From: Marinoscillum furvescens DSM 4134
GTDB lineage: Bacteria; Bacteroidota; Bacteroidia; Cytophagales; Cyclobacteriaceae
NCBI RefSeq assembly: GCF_003386095.1
Contig: NZ_QREG01000002.1
Location: 332,223-396,222, forward strand
Direction: 5' to 3'
Length of the DNA stretch: 64,000 nucleotides
The notes under the pieces were generated by a model, which was not told the origin of the DNA, did no database searches, and saw only the letters and a program-made list of their open reading frames with translations. Position numbers and translations under genes: made by a program. How positions within the stretch are numbered: position 1 is the first letter of the stretch; each line of letters opens with the position of its first letter. Positions 35,781 through 43,947 of this stretch are shown one piece after another.

Positions 35781-37934
35781 TTATATGTCAGACACTTTCG
35801 TTCCACAATATTTACAAAATTGAGAGTCACTCTCTATAGTGGAATCGCAATGATTACAGGTTAGCAACTTCTCCACAACCGGCTTAAAAGCCACACTCGT
35901 TTTATAGGTAAAATGTTCTGGTATTTCTTTCAGAAATGATGACTCATTTCCTCGCTCAGATAGCAAGAATAATTCATCCTTAGCCCTTGTGATCGCCACA
36001 TAGAATAGTCTTCTTTCTTCCTCCATAAGAAAATCATGATGCGATTCCTTTATCACCTGATAAATACGATCCTCCATCCAGATATCAGGAAAACCTCCAA
36101 ACCCTTCTGTGAGGCCTATAATGAAAACAGCCTTAGCCTCAAGCCCTTTTGACGCGTGAATTGTCTTTCCAGACACAAATAATTTTTCTTGCTTGAATCG
36201 CTCAAAATATGGGTCATACATTTTACTCCTACGATACAGGAACAAGATATCTTCTTTGGAATACCCCTTTTCCTCCTGCAGTCTTCTCACTTGATTAATA
36301 GCAAAGTCAATATTCTCATTTTCATTCTGACCTGTGTAGATATATACACGGCTATCAGATTTTTTAAAGGCCTCAATCTCCTTATCTACCTTAAATTGGT
36401 TGTGCTTGATCACTTCGTTGCTGGCACCTACTATATTTTGAGTGCTTCGATAGTTTATCGACATTTTGATAGTCTCAGCGTCTGGAAAGTGTTCCGAGAA
36501 ATTCACAATGTAGTCCACATTGGATCCTCTAAACCCATAAATACTTTGCCAGTCATCACCCACACAAAACAATTGATTATTTTCTGTAAGGAGGTATCTA
36601 ATTAATTCGACTTGTAGGTTGTTGACATCCTGAAATTCATCAACCAGAATGTATTGATATTGATTCTTGAACTTTTGCAGGATCTCAGATTGATTTTTGA
36701 ACAAAGCAATCGTTCGGGTGATCATATCGTTGAAATCCAAGTAGGATTTATTGATATAATAAGCCTCAACCTGATCGATTAATGGCTTTGCCAATGTGTA
36801 AAAGTCTCGCACACGTTCGTGGGGATCTTTTAATGCTTCTTGATATACTTTGCTCGTTTCAAGATTTTCAACCTTCATCATATCAATGACCCTCATGGTC
36901 TGACGCAAAAAATCCCGTACTTCTTTGTGATAATATTTGAGTTCTTCCTCAAAGGATAGAGCGGCTGTGAAATGATAATTCGCCGGAAGTCTATTCTTGA
37001 TAACCTTATCCAAATGTCGGTTGAATAGTGCCGAGTTATTTGTTTGATGTTCGAAAGTCTTGACAAGCAGCTTATTTCCTTTTTTAAATTGCCACTCCTT
37101 TTGTTCTGTTGGATGACTCTTTGCGCTTACGTGTTCTAGATATAGGTTCGCCTCAGGAATATAAAAGTCAGGTCGAAAGGAAAAATCGCTGATAGCCAAT
37201 TCGGGTTCGTACTCAAATTTGATGCTGTGTCGGTACAGCCAGTCAGCAATATACTGCTCCGATTTGGAGCGAACCTTGGTATTGTTTAGGGTAGTGTAAA
37301 ACTTCCCCTCTGGATGAAATCTAAGCTTATCACTTTTTTCTACATGAATTTTATCAATCATGTAATCCAAAACATACCTCTTAAAGTTTAAAAGATACTC
37401 ATTGGACTGACATTGCTCTATTAACAGCTTATTGATGATCTCATAACTTGTTTCTGTGGCTGCATATTTACTCAGCTCCCCGTCCGTGGCCTTGGTATCA
37501 CCTACAATTTTAAACTTATTATCAAACTCAAGTACGCCATAGTTCCTTAATATGAAATAACAAAGACTGTGAAAGGTCCTGACCGTCAGTTTATCAATCC
37601 ATTTATATTCTTTAGTGTGGTAATAACGCTCCTTATCTTTTTCTTTCTTAGGTAGTCTTTTATCAGATAAGACCTCCGCATATCTACCACTTTCGTCAGC
37701 TGATAGTATCAGTCGATCCAGCATTTCATTAGCAGCATTCTTCGTAAACGTGATGGCAAGGATATTAGATGGGTTTACTCCTTTCTCTTCTATCAGGTAT
37801 ATCAGTTTCTGTAAGAGCGTTTTGGTCTTACCAGAACCTGCTCCGGCCAAAACTAATAAGCGCTTAGCCTCACTAACCACAGCCTCACGCTGCTGATCAT
37901 TCAAGTGACTAAGGTCAGTTTTAGTCTCCTGCAT
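35781..37934 (-). CDS. SF1 (UvrD/Rep-type) helicase with inserted PD-(D/E)xK-like domain and zinc ribbon
   Basis: A helicase of about 717 residues. The preferred start at 37934 (MQETKTDLSHLNDQQ) puts Q and Walker A motifs (LVLAGAGSGKTKTL) near residues 27-40. It overlaps the McrB-like gene by 14 nt. The frame is open to 38036, but that extra part lies within the McrB-like gene. Motifs: ITFTKNAANEM (Ia), ILVDEFQDV (II), CVGDDWQSIYGFRG (III), INYRST (IV), IHASKGLEAKAVF (V) and LFYVAITRAKDELFLL (VI). An insertion at about 221-301 (KSEQYIADWLYRH, RPDFYIPE, YLEHVSAK) looks like a Vsr or PD-(D/E)xK nuclease fold. CNHCDSTIESDSQFCKYCG near the C-terminus is a zinc ribbon. It lies between mcrB and mcrC. 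Confidence 0.9.
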   Translation of the reverse strand: MQETKTDLSHLNDQQREAVVSEAKRLLVLAGAGSGKTKTLLQKLIYLIEEKGVNPSNILAITFTKNAANEMLDRLILSADESGRYAEVLSDKRLPKKEKDKERYYHTKEYKWIDKLTVRTFHSLCYFILRNYGVLEFDNKFKIVGDTKATDGELSKYAATETSYEIINKLLIEQCQSNEYLLNFKRYVLDYMIDKIHVEKSDKLRFHPEGKFYTTLNNTKVRSKSEQYIADWLYRHSIKFEYEPELAISDFSFRPDFYIPEANLYLEHVSAKSHPTEQKEWQFKKGNKLLVKTFEHQTNNSALFNRHLDKVIKNRLPANYHFTAALSFEEELKYYHKEVRDFLRQTMRVIDMMKVENLETSKVYQEALKDPHERVRDFYTLAKPLIDQVEAYYINKSYLDFNDMITRTIALFKNQSEILQKFKNQYQYILVDEFQDVNNLQVELIRYLLTENNQLFCVGDDWQSIYGFRGSNVDYIVNFSEHFPDAETIKMSINYRSTQNIVGASNEVIKHNQFKVDKEIEAFKKSDSRVYIYTGQNENENIDFAINQVRRLQEEKGYSKEDILFLYRRSKMYDPYFERFKQEKLFVSGKTIHASKGLEAKAVFIIGLTEGFGGFPDIWMEDRIYQVIKESHHDFLMEEERRLFYVAITRAKDELFLLSERGNESSFLKEIPEHFTYKTSVAFKPVVEKLLTCNHCDSTIESDSQFCKYCGTKVSDI

Positions 37935-40503
37935 GTCCAGCACCGTTTGATTTAACAGTAGAGTTAGAGACGTATATAGACCTGACGGCTTCCTTAAAAG
38001 TAATGCCTCCAACTGGTTCCCCTTCTCGGTAATCAACTATTGAGTAAATCGACTTCTCTTGTAGCATAGATTTGTCTTCCATGTCAAACTGAGCAAACCT
38101 CACCTTCTGCCCGGCTTTTTTCTCCACAAAGGCTTCACCTAACACCAACCCAATTTTCCCAAAGTCTCCATAAAAGTACACTTCTAAGAGCGGGATGATC
38201 TTATCATAAAAAATGGATTGCAGTTCAGCTTCACAGTCATCAGAACCAATTAATGAAAAGAAGTAGGAATGACCGATCATATGATCTTTATCGATCAAGA
38301 GCTCAATACGTTCGTTGATGGTTTTGAGTATAAGAGGTAAATCAATGTCAAGATTTAAACCCTCAAACTCCTTACTTCTAAGCAACTGAGGTTTTGGAGC
38401 CACTTCCTCAAACGCGAATCTTCTACGCAGTGCCGTATCCAGTGCTTCCACACTGCGATCTGCAGTATTCATAGTGCCTATGATGTATACATTAGCTGGA
38501 ACCGAGAAACTATCTTTCGAATACGGTAATGTAACGGACAGAGCCTCCTTTTGACCGATTCGCTTTTCTGGCTCTATCAATGTTATTAGTTCACCGAAAA
38601 TACTAGACACATTACCACGATTTATTTCATCTATGATAATCACATAGCGAGATGAAGTTAGCTCAGACTTCTCCGCGGAATAATGTAGTTCATCAATAAA
38701 ATGTTTGCCTAATGCTTTTACATAGCTTGGCCAATCTAATGCTTCCCCGGTCAATAAATAATGCTCAAGCACATCCTTCTTAATCACACCAGGATAGGCT
38801 TTGTCCGTATTAGCATGAAACTTGATATTCCCCTTAGAGTTTCTGTAAACAGAAAATTCCCGAGATTGCTGAAGTGTCTCGAATATTTTTGGTTCTTCTG
38901 AATCTAATCCTTCAATAAATCCTTCATAGAGATGATCAAAATTGGATGATCTTACTTTTGACTTTTCAGCCTCAACACAAACTCTTTTGAAAACACCGTC
39001 TTCTATCGGGTAAGTGACTGTATCGCTTTCACCATCAGATTTTGGCTTGATACCCTCTACAAAATCCTCATAAGTAAAAGACTGATGAAAAGTGGTAAAG
39101 ACGATTTGTCCCGTTGCGATATATTCTTGATACCGTGCTTTCAGGTTCCTACGATCTGGGTATTTCTCTACTGTTTGCTTCTGATCAAGCCTTTCAATGA
39201 TCCCAACAGCCTTCGCCATAGTAGCATAGGTCTTCCCCGTACCAGGAGGACCGAATAGGATTTGGTTTAATGGTGCTTTAAAATCCATCTTTTCCCCAAT
39301 TTCATTTTTTTTTGAATGAGCTATAACCTCCTCATTTTGTTGGTCCAACATTTGGTATAATATATCCTGAGCCAAAAGCAAATGATTTTCACCATCATAC
39401 CAAGTTGAACCAACTTTTTCCTTCACCAAAGAAATCAACTCTAGATCTTGACTTATATGATTATCTATTAAATCATTTATAAGATTGAGATAATGCACGT
39501 ATTTATAGTTCTTCTTCTTAGGCTTTACTCCTATCAATTTGCAATATTTCTTATAAAAAGAATCTTTGAATAAAGTATAGCGATCTGGGTCATGAAAAGT
39601 TAAGTAAGTTGCCACCGAACGTTCATCCTGATGATGTGGGAGTTTTTTTTCTATTCTCCTGTAAAGAACTAACGTTGATTCACAGAATTCTTTAATCCTA
39701 TCAAACAACTCAACTTCTTCATTAAACAAATTCTCAAAACAAGACCGAAGTTCTTCTGGATGCTTCTTTGACATATTGTGCAGTGTGGCAATAGCCATAG
39801 CATACAAAAGGTTACTGAATTTAATCTTTTTAATCTCAGCTGAAAAATCTGTTCTTGAAGTATCAGGTCTTCCTTTAAATTGGTGTATCAATTCCCATTT
39901 GTAGAGCTCTCCTTTAAGACCTGTTTTGGAGATTCGTTTCTTATAATCAGATAGAAGGCTCTTAATTTCGTTATTATTTTGACCAGCAAAATTTTGCTGA
40001 TAAGCTCTATCGAGGACCTGACTGAGTTTCTGCTCATCCAATGTTAACTCAAGCAATTCAGGTATATGCTTACTTCGATACTGCGATTTTTCCTGTGCTG
40101 AATAATATTCATTGACGGCATCTCTGAGTGTGTTTTTTATCAACTCAGAACTTGACGAAAAATGCTCAACAGGAATGTCGAGCAAAAGAAACCCCTTAGG
40201 TCTTTTGAAACTATATGCATTTACATTAGCCCTGTGCTTTAATTTATTGTAATCTCGCTCATGAATAAAAACTTGAAAAACACTAGAACTCCTGTTCTTC
40301 TTTAGGGCAAATAATGGAGCACTATTGAGGTCTACTGAAATTCTTCGAGTATTATCCAATCGAATGGTAAAGACAAAATGCTCATCTTCTGAAGTAATTT
40401 CTAAGTCTTTTACGAGTTCTCTTAAGAAAGAAAAGTATAGCTCAATAATCCCCTTATTATTGAATAATCGAAAGGCCCGATAAATTTTAGAATTGTCGAT
40501 CAT
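37921..40503 (-). CDS. mcrB: McrB-like AAA+ GTPase with unassigned N-terminal region
   Basis: An 860-residue McrB-type motor. The AAA+ module holds Walker A GPPGTGKT (418-425), Walker B with VIIIDEINRGN (621-631) and the GTP-specificity and sensor segment MNTADRS (678-684), then ALRRRFAFEE. The first 400 residues are not assigned. Residues about 1-130 are beta-rich and could read the modified base. About 150-400 is helical, with TLHNMSKKHPEEL and YLTFHDPDRYTLFKDSFY. It is the first gene of an operon with the helicase and McrC-like nuclease. McrB assembles into hexamers on modified DNA and drives McrC. Long, AT-rich leader upstream (40504-40675). Confidence 0.9.
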   Translation of the reverse strand: MIDNSKIYRAFRLFNNKGIIELYFSFLRELVKDLEITSEDEHFVFTIRLDNTRRISVDLNSAPLFALKKNRSSSVFQVFIHERDYNKLKHRANVNAYSFKRPKGFLLLDIPVEHFSSSSELIKNTLRDAVNEYYSAQEKSQYRSKHIPELLELTLDEQKLSQVLDRAYQQNFAGQNNNEIKSLLSDYKKRISKTGLKGELYKWELIHQFKGRPDTSRTDFSAEIKKIKFSNLLYAMAIATLHNMSKKHPEELRSCFENLFNEEVELFDRIKEFCESTLVLYRRIEKKLPHHQDERSVATYLTFHDPDRYTLFKDSFYKKYCKLIGVKPKKKNYKYVHYLNLINDLIDNHISQDLELISLVKEKVGSTWYDGENHLLLAQDILYQMLDQQNEEVIAHSKKNEIGEKMDFKAPLNQILFGPPGTGKTYATMAKAVGIIERLDQKQTVEKYPDRRNLKARYQEYIATGQIVFTTFHQSFTYEDFVEGIKPKSDGESDTVTYPIEDGVFKRVCVEAEKSKVRSSNFDHLYEGFIEGLDSEEPKIFETLQQSREFSVYRNSKGNIKFHANTDKAYPGVIKKDVLEHYLLTGEALDWPSYVKALGKHFIDELHYSAEKSELTSSRYVIIIDEINRGNVSSIFGELITLIEPEKRIGQKEALSVTLPYSKDSFSVPANVYIIGTMNTADRSVEALDTALRRRFAFEEVAPKPQLLRSKEFEGLNLDIDLPLILKTINERIELLIDKDHMIGHSYFFSLIGSDDCEAELQSIFYDKIIPLLEVYFYGDFGKIGLVLGEAFVEKKAGQKVRFAQFDMEDKSMLQEKSIYSIVDYREGEPVGGITFKEAVRSIYVSNSTVKSNGAGHAGD

Positions 40504-40675
40504 TTCAACCCTCCTGATTGTGTCTGACTTTTAAACAGCATTTGTGGCTTGAGAATTAGAATTCAAAACTTGAAGTTAATTTAAATCATTTGCAACGCAG
40601 AAAATGATATTCAAAAAAAATTAGACCAGAAAGAATTCATTTCGAACTCAATTGGGTCACTCAACAGTATAAAAA

Positions 40676-40708
40676 AAAATGCCCAACAGGATACCTGCGG
40701 ACATTTTA
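40676..40708 (-). terminator. Intrinsic terminator after the sulfatase pair
   Basis: The stem pairs AAAATGCCC with GGACATTTT (one mismatch), with an inner CAGG-ATA-CCTG stem. On the minus strand it is followed by a run of nine T. It lies 50 nt beyond the stop of the sulfatase at 40758. A near-identical hairpin occurs at 62716-62746. Confidence 0.85.
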
Positions 40709-40757
40709 GACTGATTACTCTCACTTGTCTCCAAACCATTACCTGCTGCCTCTTGGT

Positions 40758-42356
40758 TTAGTCTCGGGTCACTTCACTCTCCCACCAGTCTTCATTGGGC
40801 TGGTAATCATCTCTGAGCATATTTTTACGTCTTTTTTCAAGTTTTGGCTTGAGTACTGTTTCCTTTTTGATCGCATCCGCCTTTTCGAGTCCCAGATCAA
40901 AACCCTCCACGAGCTCAGGGTACTTTGCATCTCTTGCGCTTAGCCAGCCCAATAATAGCTCATCGAGCTCCCGGGTCTTTTCTGGCAAACTATCGCTTAG
41001 ATCCACGACTTCCTGTGGATCATTGCCCAGGTGGTACAGCTGTGCAGCGTCGGTCTCCCAGTAGTGGATCAGCTTATAGTCACCCAGACGTACCATAGCC
41101 GCCGGGTCTCCTCCCTGATTGCTATAATGTGGGTAGTGCCAGTACAGCGGACGCTCGGGGAGCGTATCACCCGCCATCAGTGGCAGCAGACTGATACCAT
41201 CCACCTCCTCGTCGATCATCGGGGCATTTACAGCTTCCATGAGCGTCGGATAGAAATCTACCCCACTTACAGGGTAGTCTATCGTTATCAGTTCTTGCTG
41301 TCCGGGCATCTTTATGAAATAAGGCTCGCGCACGCCACCTTCCCACTGGTAGCCTTTACCACCGCGCAGCGGCGCATTGCTCGTGCTGTAAGCATCACCA
41401 GAGGCTACTCCTCCATTATCCGAAGTGAAGACAATCACGGTGTTGTCCATAAGGCCCAGGCTATCGAGCGTTTCGAGCACTATGCCCACGGCACCATCCA
41501 TGTGCTCCACCAGCCCTGCATAAACGGGGTTATCTTGATAGAGCCGAATCGGAAGACGCTTTTCCATACCAAAGCCCTCCTCGGCCACTCCTTGCATCAA
41601 GGCTTTGTTCTTATACTTTTCCCATTTTTCCCGGTTAGTTTGTATTGGTCCATGCACTGCATAGAAGGACAGCATAGCAAAAAAGGGTGATTCGCGCTTT
41701 TCCTTAATAAAATCAGCGGTAGCTCGTGCCAAATACGCACTAAGGTTGGTACCTGGCGCTACGTCTTCCTTGATGGCCGGATTGATAAATGGTGCAAAGT
41801 ACCCACCTTTTGGACTCCCCGAATGATAGCCTCCTATATTGATATCAAACCCATGATCCTCTGGAGCAGAACCCTCACCACCGAGGTGCCACTTGCCAGC
41901 AAAAAACGTATGATACCCCTGATCGCGCATAGCTTCTGCCAGGGTATACCTGGCTGTATCCAACTGAGACTCATAATCTGACGGATAAGCACGGGTATAC
42001 GGACGCTGCTCGTGCCACTCAGTACCAGATTTTGCTCCTATCCATTCGGTGATGCCGTGTGTCGCTGTAAAGCACCCGGTCATGATACTGGCGCGAGAAG
42101 GGCTACACACACGAGAGGCAGCATAGCCCTGCGTAAACACATGTGACGTGCTCGCCAGCCGATCAATATGAGGTGTTTCATAGTATTCGCTACCTGTAAA
42201 GCTTAGGTCGTGGTAACCCAGATCATCTACTAAAATGAACAATACATTGGGCCTTTGGGGCGCATCTACCGCACATGCCGTCATCAGAGCTATCAGTACC
42301 ACTATGGAACACATCATGACCATTTTTTGGCACAATAGTTTCAGTGTTTTTCGCAT
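40758..42356 (-). CDS. S1-family sulfatase (formylglycine type), lipoprotein
   Basis: A 532-residue type I sulfatase. The hydrophobic signal has a lipobox (ALMTACAVD). The motif LFILVDDLGYHDLS provides calcium ligands. C84 in RVCSPSRASIMTG is the formylglycine site, and GKWHLGGEG, SDNGGVASGDAYSTSNAPLRGGKGYQWEGG and PHYSNQGGDP follow. It shares those blocks almost word for word with the sulfatase at 8108-9667, so the two loci probably remove the same type of sulfate. It is last in the regulator-sulfatase-sulfatase unit and is followed by a strong terminator. A start at 42323 (MVMMCSIVV) would also give a signal. Confidence 0.93.
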   Translation of the reverse strand: MRKTLKLLCQKMVMMCSIVVLIALMTACAVDAPQRPNVLFILVDDLGYHDLSFTGSEYYETPHIDRLASTSHVFTQGYAASRVCSPSRASIMTGCFTATHGITEWIGAKSGTEWHEQRPYTRAYPSDYESQLDTARYTLAEAMRDQGYHTFFAGKWHLGGEGSAPEDHGFDINIGGYHSGSPKGGYFAPFINPAIKEDVAPGTNLSAYLARATADFIKEKRESPFFAMLSFYAVHGPIQTNREKWEKYKNKALMQGVAEEGFGMEKRLPIRLYQDNPVYAGLVEHMDGAVGIVLETLDSLGLMDNTVIVFTSDNGGVASGDAYSTSNAPLRGGKGYQWEGGVREPYFIKMPGQQELITIDYPVSGVDFYPTLMEAVNAPMIDEEVDGISLLPLMAGDTLPERPLYWHYPHYSNQGGDPAAMVRLGDYKLIHYWETDAAQLYHLGNDPQEVVDLSDSLPEKTRELDELLLGWLSARDAKYPELVEGFDLGLEKADAIKKETVLKPKLEKRRKNMLRDDYQPNEDWWESEVTRD

Positions 42357-42362
42357 GATTCG

Positions 42363-43844
42363 TTATTTCACCTGAAGGTAGGTTTTGTTTTTGAAATTAA
42401 ACACCTGCGACTCTGTGCGGCTCTGCTTCATCAGCTCTGCCAGCTGAGCTGCTACTTCCGGATACTCATCTGCCACGTTATATTCCTCCCCGATATCTTC
42501 ACTAAGATCATAGAGCTCTGGTGTGCTTTCGCGATCTTCGAACACATTGTACCTCACCGCCTTCCATTTTCCTTTGCGTATGGCCTGGCGTCCACCTTTT
42601 TCGTGAAACTCCCAGTAAAGGTATTCGTGCTTAGGCTGATTAGCTTGCCCCAGCAGCGTGGGCGCCATAGAGATTCCGTCCAGGTTCAGTGAATCATTGG
42701 CCTCCAGCCCTACCAAATCACGGAATGTAGGCAGAAAGTCCCAAAACGCTGAAACATGAGCTGATTTCGCTCCCGGGGTTATTTTGCCAGGCCAGCTAAC
42801 AATTAGCGGCACCCGGATACCTCCCTCATATAAGTCCCGCTTGTAGCCTTTCAGTGGGCCATTGCTACTGAAGTAATTCGGGTCTGCACCCGCTTCACGA
42901 TGCGGTCCATTGTCAGAGGTAAATACGATGATGGTACGATCTGCCATACCCAACGCTTCTACTTTGGCCAGAATCTCCCCCACCTGCCTGTCCAAAACAT
43001 CCATCATAGCTACAAAGGCAGCATGTGCTTCCTCCTGAGACTCGTAAGGACCCTTGCGGTACTCCGGCCCATCATCCACTCCTTCGTATGCACGCTCCGG
43101 AAGGTATTTTCCCCGGTACTTATCCATCACCGAATCGGGAGCTATCATCTCCGCATGTGGAATAGCACTCGGATAAAACATAAAAAAGGGTTCGTCCTGG
43201 TGATTCTCCATAAACTGAAGCGCATGTTCATGGATGACCTCAGGCGCGTACGTTCCTTTTGACTTGCCGCTGTTTTCAGGCAGGCTATCTATGGACTCAT
43301 TGTGCCGCAAAAAATAGGGATAATAATGATGCGCCAGCCGCTGACAGTTGTACCCATAAAACTCATCAAACCCCTGATTATTTGGATCACCCTCAGATCC
43401 CGGAAAACCTAGCCCCCACTTACCAAAAGCTCCGGTCTTGTACCCCGCACTCTTAAACACCTCAGCCAGCGTCACAAGGGAATCTGGCAACGGGTGCTGT
43501 CCTTCGGGCTGTATTTCTTTATTGCCTCTGATCGGGGTATGCCCGGTATGCATTCCCGTGAGGAGGGCACTGCGCGAGGGAGCGCAAACCGTGGCCCCGG
43601 AGTAGTGCTGCGAAAAGCGCATGCCCTGCTGCGCCAGTCTATCGATATTTGGAGTTTTGAAATGCTGCTGACCGTAGCAAGAAAGATCCCCATATCCCAG
43701 ATCATCGGCCAATATGAAAATCACATTTGGCTTTGGGTGAGTTGACTCCTGGGGTGTACTACAGCCTACTATAGTCAGCCCCATCATCATAACGATAAAC
43801 CATCCTAAGTGTGTTTGATTTTTACTTTGGTACATGTATCTCAT
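42363..43844 (-). CDS. S1-family sulfatase (arylsulfatase A-like), lipoprotein
   Basis: A sulfatase of about 493 residues. The ATG at 43844 (MRYMYQSKNQ) is preferred. An ATG at 43901 would add a second hydrophobic stretch in front of the signal. The lipobox is TIVGCSTP. The core holds IFILADDLGYGDLSCYG, the formylglycine site in TVCAPSRSALLTGMH (C-x-P-S-R), GKWGLGFPGSEG, SAIPHAEM and FTSDNGPHREAGAD. It belongs to a different subfamily from the 8108/40758 pair, with Ala rather than Ser after the cysteine. It follows the hybrid regulator by about 100 nt and precedes the second sulfatase by 6 nt. It presumably removes a second type of sulfate ester. Confidence 0.92.
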   Translation of the reverse strand: MRYMYQSKNQTHLGWFIVMMMGLTIVGCSTPQESTHPKPNVIFILADDLGYGDLSCYGQQHFKTPNIDRLAQQGMRFSQHYSGATVCAPSRSALLTGMHTGHTPIRGNKEIQPEGQHPLPDSLVTLAEVFKSAGYKTGAFGKWGLGFPGSEGDPNNQGFDEFYGYNCQRLAHHYYPYFLRHNESIDSLPENSGKSKGTYAPEVIHEHALQFMENHQDEPFFMFYPSAIPHAEMIAPDSVMDKYRGKYLPERAYEGVDDGPEYRKGPYESQEEAHAAFVAMMDVLDRQVGEILAKVEALGMADRTIIVFTSDNGPHREAGADPNYFSSNGPLKGYKRDLYEGGIRVPLIVSWPGKITPGAKSAHVSAFWDFLPTFRDLVGLEANDSLNLDGISMAPTLLGQANQPKHEYLYWEFHEKGGRQAIRKGKWKAVRYNVFEDRESTPELYDLSEDIGEEYNVADEYPEVAAQLAELMKQSRTESQVFNFKNKTYLQVK

Positions 43845-43947
43845 TATCTTAAAAATTATGCTGGTAAATATCACAAGAACAGCAGTGATCAGGGAGGGCA
43901 TAGCGCTCAGTTAGAGGGTGTAAAATCGTATTTATGTCACTATACAC

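Noticed and set aside
37935..38036. N-terminal extension of the SF1 helicase
   Set aside because: It lies inside the mcrB-like gene; the ATG at 37934 places the Q motif at the expected position.
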